In this document: one piece after another, positions 1 through 12,520 of the stretch
Layout: every line of letters begins with the position of its first letter
How positions within the stretch are numbered: position 1 is the stretch's first letter
NCBI GenBank assembly: GCA_947683425.1
Contig: CANTUQ010000073.1
Coordinates: 8,466,501-8,530,500 of the forward strand
Length of the DNA: 64,000 nucleotides
Origin: Excoecaria cochinchinensis
Taxonomy: Eukaryota; Streptophyta; Magnoliopsida; Malpighiales; Euphorbiaceae
Direction of reading: 5' to 3'
Position numbers and translations under genes: made by a program
The notes under the pieces: model-generated
Database searches by the model: none
The model's input: the letters and a program-made list of their open reading frames with translations, nothing else
Told to the model about the DNA's origin: nothing

Positions 1-22
1 TAATAATATATGAACAAAAATG

Positions 23-88
<66 letters not shown>

Positions 89-1073
89 TAACAAAAGATG
101 AACAATCAAATAAATAAATAAGAATAAAAATAAGATGTGCTAAAAATATTAAATCTATTACTAAATTACATGAACATAAAAAATAAAATAATAGATCCAA
201 AAGAAAATCTACATGATGACTAGTTAATTAGAAACAAAATTAAAACTAAAATTAAATTAAAAATTGAGCCTAAAATATTTACCCTCAAATTTTGATGTGA
301 TGAATGAAGGTAGATAATTAATCTCCTTGTCTTGATTTATAAAAATAAAATACGTAACAAAATTTTATCTCAAGAACAAATAATTAATTTATTTGTCTTA
401 AGAAAAAATTGTAAAAAAGAAAGTAACAAAATTCACAAGAACAAATAATTAATTTATTTGTCTCAAGAATTAACTTAAAAAATTAAAAATACTTGGGGAA
501 CTTGTTCTTGAAGAAGAAGAAAAAAAAGAAGAAGAAGAAGAAGAGAGAAAAACCAATTTTTTCTTAAGAAAAATCTCCCTAATTCTCTCTAAACCCCTTT
601 TATATCTCAAAATAAATCAATTTTTAATGAAAAAATTAAAACAATTTAATTCCCATTAACACAAAAAAATTGAATAATTTGAAAGGTTAGAAGATAAAAG
701 GGCTGCTGAAAACGTCCAAAGGGCTGCTGGAGGGGCGACAGGCCACGTTAAGGGCGAGCGACGCCCATCGGCGCGCCCGACGGGCATCGCCCCGCTCGTC
801 GTTCGCGCGTGAGGGACGCCCGCGCGCTGCCGCATGCCGACGCTCGTGATTGTTTTTTTAAATTTTTGCTAAAATACTATAATTTCAAAACTCATTTTTT
901 CTTAAAATAATTTTTTAAAAATATTTTTTAAAACCCATTTTTATTTATTTTTAATAAATAAATTTGACAAGGAAACCATCACTTACAACTTTTATTTTTG
1001 CCTATAACCAGGCACACTTAATTTTATCATTGGGTAATCCTAATCTAGGCTGCCTCGGGACCCGATATCTACA
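1..1073 (-). mobile_element. Partial LTR of a Tat-family retrotransposon
   Basis: This stretch aligns by eye, in order and in the same orientation, with about the last 1.1-1.3 kb of the Tat LTRs at 21655-24276 and 33474-36089. Shared landmarks are the AAT-rich tract, the 'accctcaaa' segment, the repeated 'tttatttgtcttaag' segments, the GC-rich block with 'gggcgagcgac' and 'gcgctgccgc', and the end 'gcacacttaattttatcat' to 'cgggaccc' to 'tctaca'. It ends in TACA at 1073. The sequence after it does not match the inside of the Tat element, so this is either the outer edge of an element lying left of the window or a solo LTR. It is more diverged than the two LTRs of the complete copy. Confidence 0.8.
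23..88. repeat. (AAT)n microsatellite
   Basis: Uninterrupted AAT/TAA trinucleotide repeat of about 22 units inside the partial Tat LTR. The same LTR position in the complete copies (about 22950-22975 and 34775-34800) holds only short AAT runs, so the tract expanded in this copy. Confidence 0.9.
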
Positions 1074-1149
1074 TCGACCCACCGATTTCAGCCGGTGTAT
1101 AACTTGTCCCCTCGAATGCAAAAGTTGAAAAATTGTGACCACCAAATTA

Positions 1150-3178
1150 AGTCACGAATTGATCAGGAAGTACATCATTTTCATAAAAAGGCCATAACAT
1201 GGGTGGTGGAATTTGAATGAAATTTGGATCATAATATATTTGATCCACATTTGATCGCCTCTTAATCATTCCAGTCTAGTGTCATCGAATATGGAAGTCT
1301 ACAAATTGTTGTTCCATAGGTGCAACATTAACAGGATTAGGAGACGGTTGTCGTTAATACTCAATTGAAGTTCGATCCTCATAACCTATTGCAACTAGGA
1401 TGCTTTCCATTATCCTGTTATTGTTCAAAGATTCGCCTAGTTTATGGTACAATCTTTCAACACCATCAATCTAAAATAATTAAATTTAGTATTAATTCCC
1501 AAACAATACACACATTTAAAGCATTAATTTTTTTATATAACTATGCAAAATAAACTAGTGTGAAATACTTACTTTTGCTTTACGAGATGCACCAATTGTG
1601 GTTTCTAGTTTGTTGCACGCACCATTGCATGTATTCAAATCGATTATGCAATGGCTACCTTGGACGTTGGCCAATCACAACACGTGTATGACGGATGTTC
1701 CATTCATTTATGAATACTGCAAATTCAGCAACCCAATTCAAGTGGTTTTGGTCCCGTAGATCTATTGTATGCAAATTATCTTGTATAAGGGGTTAAGATG
1801 GAATTGGCTAATCAAAACCAAGTTGCCGCATGACCCTATCGCGATGGTGCCACTTAATGATGTAGAAACAAATCAGTGGAACAACAACCATCTAACTTTG
1901 TTGTCCACTTTTACAATAATTGGGGAGCAATTGGATTATGTCATTGCAAGGCTCCCACTCAAACTGTATTGCAAAATAAAATAAAATAAAATTTTAAATC
2001 TGTTTATTATAAATAATTCATAATTTTAATTTATATTAAAATTATTTGTATATAAATGAATTGAATTTCACTAAGTACCTCTTCAAGTGCCTGCCTATTT
2101 AATATTTCTCTATATGTCCATATATCCCTCCTATCCAGGATATTCCTATCCAGTGGTTCTGTCCACCTTAGTAAATATAATGCTCAAATATCAGATCACA
2201 TTTTTTAAAAATAAGATGACAAATAAAATTTAATTTATATTCATTTTTTAATGATACCTGAATCCGTTAGACATTATTCAGTTTAAAGCATATGCCTTTA
2301 AATGTTCTGGTCCAAACTGGGGAAGTCTCTCCCACGCCTACATTTGTAGGAGTTGTAGAAATTAAGCAACTCCTTTAGCATCAAGATGCATTGCCATGTA
2401 TAATTCTCTATAAAGCCAAACTAGACAAGCTGACCCTTAACTATAATGGCCAACGGTTTCTAAATCCTCTAGAAGAAGTAGGAACATCAGGTGGACCATG
2501 CTCGTTGATTGCAAAGAAAATAACAATCCACCAAAACATCTCAGTATTTATGCATGAACATGCTATCATAATAACTCATGTGTTGCATTATTGGGAATAT
2601 CACTAAATGCATAATCTAACAATGCCATCATAATTTTACCGCCATGCACATCTGTGGAGGAAGGAACTGCTCCAAGTAAATTATAACGAATTGTCATCCA
2701 ATTAAGGTTTGTTCTTCTGCTTATAGGTTGACACTCACTCGGTAATCTATCAAAATCCCTACATCTTGAAGTGTTATTGTTGTTTCACCACATGTGAGAT
2801 GAAATGTGTGCATTTTTGGTCTCCACCTTTTAATGAGTGATGTAATTAAATTCCAGTCGATATTTATCACTCCAATTTATGCAATTCCTATCAACCCAGA
2901 TGATCTTATAAATGGTACAATTCTTAGGTCAATTTCTCTATAGTGCTCATCAATGCTACTCCTCATTGTTCTCAACACTTCTCTTTCAACCTTTTAGTTT
3001 AACTTAAACAGGTCAAACTAAATAAATAAAAAATATCATTATTAATATATATATATATTTGAAAAATTATTGAATTATTCGATATAACATCGGATTGATG
3101 TTTCCCTTGCATTGTTAATAACTCCCCATTAATAGGACCGGGATTGATTCGTGCAGCTCCAAAATGATAAGAATCCAT
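1150..3178 (-). pseudogene. Plant mobile domain (PMD) gene remnant
   Basis: Conceptual translation of the minus strand gives scattered blocks matching the plant mobile domain family (MAIN-like / 'phosphatase 7 long form homolog' proteins) in the right order. An ATG at 3178-3176 is followed by a segment reading NPGPINGELLTMQ near 3120-3150. DWNLITSLIKRWRP and FHLTCGETTITLQDV lie near 2780-2870. FYIIKWHHRDRVMRQLGF is near 1810-1860 and HTIDLRDQNHLNWVAEF near 1720-1770. The blocks are separated by stops, frameshifts and possible intron-like gaps, so no intact product is encoded. PMD genes are often carried or amplified by transposons. No terminal inverted repeats were found around this one. Function in vivo is not expected. 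Confidence 0.75.
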
Positions 3179-3849
3179 GTCGAAACTTGCATTTAACTAA
3201 AAATTAAACATTGAAAAATATTTATAGTGATTAAATTTATTAAAATATTTTAAGTCTTTATAACTTATTGATTAATTATAGATATATATATAATTTTTGT
3301 ATCCAAAAACAATTCCTATACCTATACAGTATATGCCTATATTCCTTAGATAACATAAGCTAATGAATCAACACTTATAGAATATATTATAGATGACAAA
3401 TATAAAACGTCTCAACACATAGTCAAGTAAGTGTAAGATTTGTAAACATGTTCAATTGTGACATCCACACATTACACAATAACATGTATATAAATTTTCA
3501 TATTTTCATGCACAAATATGATATAATACACTTCATTTATTTCCATATTACTTCTTTCTTTTATAGCAATTCAATTACTTCGTGTAACTATAATTATCCG
3601 TCAATCACAAAAAATTGAACATAACATGGATGCATGTACATATATTAATGCCCTTCCAAGATAAAACTAGTAATGTAAACAAGTTTTCAATATATTTTCC
3701 ACATGTTATTCATTTTTGTATATGTATATATGTATTTGCATATATCCATATATTCATATACAATAATGATATAATATTTTTCATTTATCTTCCATGTTAT
3801 TTCTTGCATATACAATATCTTAATCATTTTCTATAGTTAGCCTGCACTT
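3179..3849. other. AT-rich stretch with no recognised feature
   Basis: About 670 bases of AT-rich sequence upstream (minus-strand sense) of the PMD remnant, with short runs of TA and ATAT. The small open frame at 3615-3836 is low complexity and matches no family I recognise. Nothing else can be supported. Confidence 0.5.
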
Positions 3850-4691
3850 CTCTGTGGGTGTGGATAATGGAAAAAAATGTAGGTACCCAAAGGTGCAAAG
3901 TTTTAGGTAAATGTCTTAAGTTTCATTCCAACTTTAATCACTCAATTCTAAGGTTTATAGGACAAGATATGGCCAAAACAATAAAAACTGTCCAACAAAA
4001 CCAACAACAAAACCAACATATCTGCTTCTAGCTTTCCATGGCAATCATTCAACTAGCGCCTCTACCAAGTTAAATCTGAGCATAATAACTTTAATTCAAC
4101 TTATATACATCACCTTCGCATTCATAACAACTCATATATAAATTATTTCATGCCAAAATCCATACACATAAGCATATGAATGGGAAATTCCCATACCTTA
4201 CCTAGAACTTACCTATCTTGCATCCTTTCTCCTTCTCTTTTGTTCTTTTCCACCTATCCTTCTTTATGGCTCCTCTTGGGAACTTGGGGACAGAAGTTTA
4301 GGTGAGGTAATAAGAGAGAAATTCTATATTTTTTTTATTCCTAATGGTCGGACATCTCTCTCTCTCTCTTTTTTCCTCTTTCGCTTTTTCTTACTTATTC
4401 TAATGTGTCACATGTTAACTTCCTATTGGTGTGTATGTCTCTTCTTTTTCTTTTTAGTTTTTCTTTTTCTTTTTTCTATTCTTTCATATGCTTTATATGA
4501 AAATATATTTAATTAATTTCCCTTTAAATACCTCTAACTTTGACTTATTACACTTTAACCATTTAACTTTTAATTTCTTTCAATTAGTTCCTTTTGAACT
4601 ATTAATTTCTTTTAATTTAGTCCTTTATTTACCATCAATACCATAATTTCTAAGCTCAAAACTAGTCTCTACTCCATCTTCCAAGCCTACA
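3850..4691 (-). mobile_element. Probable truncated LTR fragment
   Basis: Composition and order of motifs resemble the right half of the chromovirus-type solo LTR at 5739-8190: a pyrimidine-rich stretch, then 'aattccctttaaatac', then 'ttcaattagttccttttgaac'. It ends in CTACA at 4691, next to copia coding sequence. No matching left LTR end was found, so the fragment may have been cut by a deletion. The family is not certain. It marks the place where the copia element loses its 3' end, because copia RNase H similarity stops just to the right at about 4712. Confidence 0.4.
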
Positions 4692-5738
4692 GAAATTAGG
4701 TCGGCACACTGAAGCAGCAGTGTACTTAGCTTTTATAGTAGAATCAGAAGTCGTCTCTCATTTGGAACTTTTCCAACTGATTGCTACTCCTCCCAATATG
4801 AAAACAAAACTCGACTGTGATTTATAGTCATCCTTGTTAAACTGAAAGCTGGCATCAATATACCCACTTACAAGTAAATCACCCTCTTTATATATCAAAA
4901 ATATATCCTTAGTCCTTTTCAAGTACTTAAGGATTTTTTTGATTGCACTTCAGTATTCCTCTCCATAATTGGATTGGAATCTGCTTATGACACTCAAAGC
5001 AAATGCTTCATCTGGATGTGTATATAACATAGTATACATGATAGAGCCAATTACTGGTGCATATGGTATTTTGTTCATGTTCTCTTTATCCTCTTGTGTC
5101 TTAGGACACATAGACTTAGAAAGGTGTTTCCCATGTACTCTTAGAGAGATCTATATTAAAACTCTTCAATACTTTATCTATGTATGTTGACTATAAAAGA
5201 CCTATCAACCTATTAGATATATCTCTATATATTCTAATTTTTAAAATATAGGATGCTTATCTAAGCTCTTTCATAGAGAATTGTTTGGATAACCAAAATT
5301 TCACTAACTGGAGGACAAAATGTTGTTTCCCATAATCAATATATCATCCATATTTAGAATAAGGAAAATGATTGCACTCCCACTAACCTTATTTTTCACA
5401 CAAGATTCATCCTCATTCCATGAGAAATCAAAGTTATTGATTGTCTCATCGAATAGGATGTTCCAGCTTCTAGATGCTTACTTCAATCCATAGATAGATC
5501 TTTAAAGCTTGCATACCTTTTCACCATTCCTAGATGTGAACCCCTCAGGCTGTGTCATATACACAGCGGTAATAATGAAAAGTATCTTGATGGACTTAAG
5601 CATCACTACTAGAGAAAATGTTTCATTAAAGTCAATTCCTTCTCTTTGATGATAACGTTAGCTACCAAACGAGCCTTATAGGTATCTATATTACCTTTCA
5701 TATTAGTCTTCTTCTTGAAGACACATTCACACCCTATG
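4692..5738 (-). pseudogene. Copia reverse transcriptase and RNase H remnant
   Basis: Minus-strand translation gives, in order, a GCECVFKKKTNMKGN-like start of the reverse transcriptase domain with DTYKARLVA near 5675-5730, and a catalytic region reading LNMDDILIMG near 5325-5355, where most copia enzymes have YVDD. RNase H motifs follow: LVSGYIDASFQ near 4845-4875, GGVAISWKSSK near 4760-4800 and DSTIKAKYTAAS near 4710-4750. The last motif corresponds to the usual DSTTEAEYIAAS end of copia RNase H, with E-to-K changes. Several stops interrupt all frames. The right edge at 5738 is the insertion point of the solo LTR. Confidence 0.85.
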
Positions 5739-5862
5739 TGTAACACCCTTTACCTACGTGAAACAAATTGCATCTCTAGGAGATAAGTCGCCACAGCAGC
5801 TAAAGGATGTTGCACCACAGAAATAATAAAACTCATAACTATAAAATTTCATGCACAACTTC

Positions 5863-5977
<115 letters not shown>

Positions 5978-6119
5978 TCGTCCTTTTCATATAAAACATT
6001 ATTACAATACATATTAAAACTCCCATGTAAATACGAGCCCCTAAGGTGTTGGCCGTTGAAGATGCGGGACTGTCCTTCCAAAATTACTGCCTTCAGAACC
6101 TACACGGATAAACACTCAT

Positions 6120-6138
6120 GCTAAGCTACAAAGCTTAG
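6120..6138. promoter_or_regulatory. CTAAGC/GCTTAG stem in solo LTR
   Basis: CTAAGC (6121-6126) and GCTTAG (6133-6138) form a short inverted repeat followed by TGGGGA. This corresponds to the CTAAGCG/CGCTTAG stem next to CCCCA in the other Tekay-like LTRs in the window. Its role is unknown. The conserved position suggests a function in the LTR transcript. Confidence 0.55.
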
Positions 6139-6785
6139 TGGGGATAAATATGAGATGGATGATCATTCACAATGGTTGTCAATGTATAACGCATACTCAT
6201 AAATGCACATATATAACAGAATCATTAATATATATAATAACCAATAAAAAGTTATCAACAATCATAAAGTTCACATATCATTTATTATCATGTTACTTTC
6301 TTTTTTATCACATATTGCCTATTAACCATACCATTGAATACATATATTACTTGTTAATCATTTAATTACTTTTATTCACATATTGCCTGCATTTACAAAG
6401 TAGTGGATAAACGGTTTAAAGCACATATGTACCCGCAGGTATAGTTTCAATACGCATAGGGATCCACATCCGAAATCCAAAATACATAGGGATTATAGTA
6501 AGATCCAAACACATAGGGACCAAACCGCGGTCCGAACACATAGGCTGTAGCTATAGACCCTTTAGGCATGCCTAACTATCCACGACCTGACTTTTGCAGG
6601 CAAAACAATTATTTAATCCAGTTAAATCATGATGTGATAGCATTTGCATAATTTATTTTACAAAATAATTTCATGTATATATATAATCCATTTAATAATC
6701 CAAATAATCATCATTAAATTTCATATTTTACGTTGCATAACAAAAGGTTGTGGTAAGCAAAGAACTTAATCAAAGAATACTAACT

Positions 6786-6965
6786 TTTAAGTGAGGGATA
6801 ACCACTCATGGATGAGGGACGGCCGTCCATTAAACTTGGTGGCCAAGGGATGACCAACCACTCAACCATGGCCGTCCCTAAAGTGGTTACAACTGAGGGA
6901 TGGGCATCCCTCAATATGTGTGCCAGTCCCTCACCCAAAGGCCCATAAGGGATGGGACAACTCAA
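6786..6965. repeat. Palindromic GAGGGATG block in solo LTR
   Basis: Several copies of a GAGGGATG-type word in both orientations, including the near-perfect palindromes GAGGGATGGGCATCCCTC (about 6895-6912) and GGGACGGCCGTCC (about 6817-6829). The block is more GC-rich than the surrounding LTR and sits where the other Tekay-like LTRs carry their own palindromic repeats. Confidence 0.7.
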
Positions 6966-8190
6966 TTCATACCCTGCATCAACTTTGTTATACAAAAAAC
7001 ATATTGCAATTTTAAATTAATACTCCAAATTCATATAGAAAACGTTAATTTTAATCAAAATGTTCTGGTAAATTAAATCAGGATGTTAGCTTTCTAATGG
7101 TTTAAATTTCAATCCAATTGGAGCTAAAACCAGGGAGATATGCCCAGATTTGTCTACACTACTCCAAAGACCCGGATAAAACATTTAGCTATTGAAATGA
7201 GCAATTTTGAGGCCCTTAGAGTCCAAAATAAATTATAGATATTTCTACAACATTTTTAGCCAAAGAAGTTTCAGTTCTAATCCAATTATAATAATACAAT
7301 TTGGAGTTATAAATCTCTACATGTGCTCAAAACAGTCATCAATGGTCATTCTACCCCTTTAGATAAAACTGCTCTATATAAATCAATTAACCTAAATTCA
7401 ACTAATTTGGCACAATCAATCTACTAAATTCAACCCAAATCAACATAACACATACAAAAATATCTCATAATATTCAATTTATCATTAAATTTTCAATAAC
7501 ACCAAAAACACACACAACACTCCCAAACGTATTCTTCCTTTGCTCCTTTAGGTTCATTTGGCACTTTACTTAATAATCTTTTCTTTCCCCTTTGAAGTAG
7601 CAGACTTCTCTTCTACAACCAATTCCAAGTTCCAAAATTGGGATTAGAAATCAAATCCCCAAAATAAATTCAAAAGCAAAAGATGAAGAGAATCAAATAA
7701 AAACCTTACCTTTTACGAGCAAAACTTAACAATTCCACATAAACCTTGAAATTACTTAAGCTAAGATGAATGGCTGTCTTGGTAAGTTAGAAGTGGGATG
7801 AAGATAGATTGAAAGTCCAGCATTTGGACTTGAAATGGCCGGCTAAGTGAAGTGAGGAAAGGATAAATCCCACCTCTCAACATTTATATATCTACGGTAA
7901 TGTATACATGGCCACACCAATTCAAGAAACGTATCATCCACTTAATCCTTAATTTATCTTAATTAACTTAATTAATCCTTCTTCCATTAATTAATCATCC
8001 ATTTACTTTAATCATGCTAAATTCCCTTTTTGTCACTTAACTAATTTAATTTATTCAATTAGGTCCTCTCGAACTTCTAATTTAATTCGATTAAATTCCA
8101 AAAACAATTACTTGACCAATTTCACAACTTAGACCACTCATGTACCCTAAGAGTATATAATACGACTAGGGTACAAGTTGAGGCCTTACA

Positions 8191-8617
8191 TTATGGGTTT
8201 TATACCTTCGGGTTGTTGAGTCAAATTCCATACTTTATTCTCACACATGTAGTCCATTTTAGATTTCATAGCCTTAAGCCACAATTCATGTTCTCAACTA
8301 TTCAGAACTTCTTGATAGCTTGTAGGCTTAGTGTCCTCTACAATGGTTACATTCTTATTTGAGTCCACAAGAAATTCATATATCACTGAGATATAATGTA
8401 TCCTAGTAGCCTTTTAGAATTTGTGTATATTCAGGTTCAACTGTAATCTCTTCATTATGAGATTAATTATTGGGTTAAACCAATTGATCTACTTCAATTT
8501 ATGGGTCTTGAACTATACTAAGTTTAATTCTACTCCCACTATTCTCACTTAAAAGGAATTCTTTTTCTAAGAAGACAGCATGGCTTAAAACAAAAACATT
8601 TTGCTCTCAGGGATGAT
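8191..8617 (-). pseudogene. Copia pol linker segment
   Basis: Minus-strand copia sequence between the integrase block (resuming at 37154) and the reverse transcriptase block (resuming at 5738). The left edge reads QQPEGIKPI, which joins to GCECVFKKK at 5738 once the solo LTR is removed. The right edge stops at ATGAT, the target-site duplication of the gag-only array. Stops are present. Confidence 0.7.
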
Positions 8618-11039
8618 TGTAACAGCCCGAAATTGACCCTAGTAGAATCGAGCGTAATTAGAGTAAGTAAGTGAGTGTAAATTAGAGTTTTCGATTTTGG
8701 ATCAAATTAAAAATGGGAATTAGGGACTCAATTGTAAGAAAAGAAAGTAGTGTAGTGACCAAAAGGTAATATTGCATGATTACTGTAAGTGGAAGCTTAA
8801 GATTAAGTTAAGTGGTGATTAATTAACTTAAGCAAAATTAGTTAACTTAATTGAGAGGATAGTGGGAATCCAAGTGTCTTGTCCTAGAGTTGCCACTTAT
8901 CTTTGTGATTGTGCATGGATGACACCTTATCTTTGCATGCATACAAATAGTGTGGTTAATGGGCAAAATCTGCCATTTACTCTTCTTTTTGGTTCAATTT
9001 TCTCTTCCATTTCTCTTCCTCCTCTCTTCATTCTTTCATCTCTCTATTACATGCTAAGTTTAGAGTTTCATCGGCCACGGAAAAAGACCTAGTAATAATT
9101 GAAAGGTAAGCTTATGTGTATGTCTTCTTCATCTTCTTCTCTTTTTTCTTTGGAAACTATGTTCAAATGTTAATTGTGGTTTGAATGTATGCATGTGTAT
9201 GTGGTTGGAAGTTGGTGAACCAAGTAAGAGAATCAAGGGTAAAGAGAAGGTCACCTAATTGTGAAGTGAAGAAGTGCTCCAAGAGGTTAGGTATCGTATG
9301 TGAATAGTTATGTTTTGAAGTATTTGATATATTTGTTTGTTATTTGTTAAATTGCTAAATGTCATGAATTGGATAGTGAATTAGTGTAGATAGACTATTG
9401 AAGTGGATATTATGATATTGAAGTGTAGTGGATAGTGGAAATTATCGCCATGCTAAAGATTAATGTAAGTGTGGTTTTGATATCTTTTAATGATTGAAAA
9501 CATCAATTATAATTGTGAATTTAGAAAGATGTATATAAGGGTGTATTTATGTTGGATATGGCATGTGAATTAAGAAGGTAAAATATGCATGTGTAGTGAA
9601 AATGTGTGCAAAGAGGCAGTGTGTGTAAAGTGGGTTTGGAGGCAAGACTAGCTTCCATCGCGAGCGCGACAGAATGCTAATTGATTGTTATAGCATGTAC
9701 TATCACGAGCGCGGCAAGCGCCGCGAGCATGACAGTAATGAGTGGGTCATTCTGACGCGTGCATGAGCTATACTGGAAGTGCGACAGAAGGAATGCCACA
9801 TTCTATCATGAGCGAGACAAGCATCGCGAGCGCGACATGATGGGAGTTTGCAAATGTGAATTCATTACTCCATGATCTATGCATGCGACCAATACACATT
9901 TTGTATATGAGATTAAGAAAGGCATATATATACCATGTGAATTATGAATGAAATGTATAAAAAACATTGTAAGTATGTTATACATGAGGACATTGATGTG
10001 GTATGAATGATTAATGTTATATGAATAAAAATTGCCATGTGAATGAACGTAAAATGAGTAAATAAACTTCTAAGCCTGTAATCGAGTCATGGATAAATAA
10101 GTATGCTTATGAAGGGCTAGTGATTCGCAGCTGCTAGTGTGGCATCGACGGGTGTCTATTGGTTGATACCGACGGGTATCCAGTAATGTAGTGTTTAGGA
10201 CTTCGATCTTTAGTGTTTAACAGCTATTGTACCCGTATTCACTTCCGTACGATACAGGCTAGCCTTAAATAACATGTTATGTTATGTTTGTTGATAGTGT
10301 TGTGTACCTATGTATATATAAGATTGTATTATAATGATCAGTGTAGTGTTGGTTGTGCCATAGTGTAGTGATATCATTATTGTATTATATGCTATTATGG
10401 TGTGTTATCGAAGCCTTCCGTTGCCAATGAATATTAGTGTTTGTTATTGTATAATATGAACTATCGAATATGGCTATTGTGTGGCATGGAACATTGAATC
10501 GTGGACATATTATTGAACTAGTGTATGAGTGCTTATTGTTTGATTGAAACATGTTATTGTTAAATAATTGTATGTGAATTCTTGTATTAGTATTGTTTTG
10601 TTTACATCCCCACTAAGCGTTATCGCTTAGCACGGGTGTTTGTCTCCCATGTAGGTTGTAGCTTGGAGTTGTTTTTCGAAGGAAGTTTTCTGCAGGCCAC
10701 TATAAGAGCTTAAAGCATCAATCTAGGTTGATTGTGTAATGATATTGTACAGAAAGAGTTCCAATTTTTTTATAAGATAAGTACATAAATGTATACGTAA
10801 TTTTTGTATTGTAATATGTAATTTATAACCTAATGGTAACCAATATCGATCTAATGACAGTGAAAGGCTTGGTGAAGATTATCATATGTTATTGGCTAGT
10901 GATCATATAGTACAATAATGAGATGATTATTTTCACCTAAAGATGATGATATTTTTTTTAAGTATGTTAGTAGTTTTGGCGATAGCATGTTTGTCGCGTA
11001 GCACTCCCTTGTCCTCCTAAGGGACATTGGGGTGTTACA
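8618..11039 (+). repeat. Gag-only array, LTR 1
   Basis: 2422 bases from TGTAACAGCC to GGTGTTACA. It carries a palindromic cGCGAGCGCGAca-type block at about 9650-9835, the paired small hairpins at about 10142-10180 and the CTAAGCG/CGCTTAG stem at 10613-10630. The left edge abuts the ATGAT duplication. Confidence 0.9.
10613..10630 (+). promoter_or_regulatory. CTAAGCG/CGCTTAG stem, LTR 1
   Basis: Seven-base perfect inverted repeat with a TTAT loop, preceded by CCCCA and followed by CACGGG. The same element occurs at 14501-14517 (one mismatch), 18392-18409 and 36725-36742 in the sister LTRs, at 46954-46972 and 54334-54352 in the Tekay LTRs (opposite strand), and in altered form at 63689-63706. 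Confidence 0.7.
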
Positions 11040-11056
11040 AATTGTGTTATTAGAGC
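11040..11056 (+). other. Decayed primer-binding site, unit 1
   Basis: Sequence after LTR 1 reads TGTTATTAGAGCC where unit 2 has the intact TGGTATCAGAGCC (14933-14945), which matches the 3' end of initiator tRNA-Met. Two changes degrade the site in unit 1; unit 3 has one (TGGTTTCAGAGCC). Confidence 0.7.
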
Positions 11057-11165
11057 CTGGTTTAGACATTTCTGGACTATAGGTGTATAGAGAATAGAAG
11101 TGATATGAGTCTATTTAAAGTGTGGCCATAATGCAGAAATTGTTTATTTTGTTTAGTAGAGTGAT

Positions 11166-12428
11166 ATGGAGTCTGACCCTAGTGAAGAAATAGGTGAGAC
11201 TACCGAAAGTGTTAATCCCGTTCATGCTAACCGTAATTCATTTGCACCTGAGCCTCCACTAGTTAGAAATCCGCCTTTAGTGCCAGAAAATCCAGCGTTA
11301 GTGCAGGGGCTTATGCAGATGGTTGATAGGTTGACAGCCTTTAAAGCACCTTCAGATCTGTTTAGGAAAAGAGGGGCAGAGGAGTTTAAAGGACTTCTGT
11401 AGATAAATCGGACGTAGTGGAATATTTGTTACAAAAGATAGACCGAATATTACAAGAAGTGAATTGTCCACAATAGCAACGAGTGGAATATGCCGTGTCT
11501 TTGTTACAAGGACCAGCCTACTATTGGTGGAAATTGCTTTTGAGGAATCCACAACACCAGAAAATCCAATTTGACTTGGGATTTCTTTGTACAAAAGTTT
11601 GAATAGAAGTATGTTACAAAAGCATATCGAGAGGCTAAGTGGAAGGAAATTGTGAGTCTCAAGCAAGGTAGTTTGAGTGTCGCTGAATATGATAAAGAAT
11701 TCAGCCGTCTTATTAAGTATGTACCGAATGCCCTAATGACGAAAGAGTTCAAATGTCATCAATTCGAGGAAGGTTTGGATGAGACGATTAAAGGATTGTT
11801 AGCGGCTATGATGTCGATGTAAATAGTAAGCCACTATCAATTGGTACAAGCTGCATTAAAAGTGGAGAAATCTGAAATAGTTCAAAGAAAGAATCAAAAG
11901 AGAAAATTTCAAGATAGTGAATTCGGATTTGTTATAAGTAAGAAAGTTCATGGGACTCGAGACGATTAAGGTATGTATAGTGTAATCCTGGAAGCAGTGG
12001 GTCGTGAGAAGTCAAGTAAGCGAACACCTATTTCTGAAGTTAGAGTTTCAGCTCCATCAAGTAAAGGAAGTGTTCTGGTGCCATGTTAACATTGTAGAAA
12101 ACCCCATTGGGGTGTGCGTCGAAAACTCTCTGGAGCATGTTTTAAATGTGGTAGTGATAACCATTTGGTAGAAAAATGTCCCCAAGCACAAGAGAATTTG
12201 ACCATGCAATCAAGGAGAGAAGGTGTACTTAATCCTTGAATTAAAAGAAGAGGAAGAGTCAGAAGTGGAACAGGTCAAGCCGGATAGCGATCGGGTATTA
12301 TTTCAGAAACGCTAGAGGGACCTAATGTGACTACCGATAGAGTATATGCCATGACCTTAGAAGAGGGTATGAAAGACCAAGATGTTAAGCCTGGTATGTT
12401 GGTTAAGGTGATTGTTATGTTTGAATGA
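11166..12428 (+). pseudogene. Gag of gag-only element, unit 1
   Basis: Begins MESDPSEEIGETTESVNP, runs as an acidic and Pro-rich N-terminus to 11402, and is then broken by a frameshift and stops. The conserved Gag core (about 11440-11870) aligns with the Tekay Gag at 52684-53790 over ExxxLLQGxAYxWW-like and TWDFF motifs. A CCHC zinc knuckle, CFKCGSDNHLVEKC, lies near 12139-12180. The reading ends at a TGA (12426-12428) shortly after the RVYAMTLE segment, exactly where chromoviruses begin the protease domain, and no DSG/DPG protease motif follows. A TAA at 12087-12089 in the first Cys-His motif is shared with units 2 and 3. Confidence 0.8.
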
Positions 12429-12506
12429 ATTAATGTTTTTGCATAATGTTTTGTATGGTTAGAGTCATAGCATGCATTAGAGAGAGTTTCGCAGACAAAA
12501 TTCCTT

Positions 12507-12520
12507 AAGTGGGGGAGAGT
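12507..12520 (+). other. Polypurine tract, unit 1 / LTR 2 junction
   Basis: AAGTGGGGGAGAGT directly before LTR 2, the priming site for plus-strand synthesis. It matches the Tekay element tract AGTAGGGGAGAGT (minus strand, 49185-49197). Unit 2 has GTGGGGGAGTGA and unit 3 GTAGTGGAGAGT, the latter with a purine-tract interruption. Confidence 0.8.

Noticed and set aside
8862..9092. 76-residue plus-strand frame MGIQVSCPRVATYLC, repeated at 12764 and 16649
   Set aside because: It recurs at the same place in each gag-only LTR because the LTRs are repeated; no domain and no pol or env relation, and the LTR 4 copy has lost much of it.
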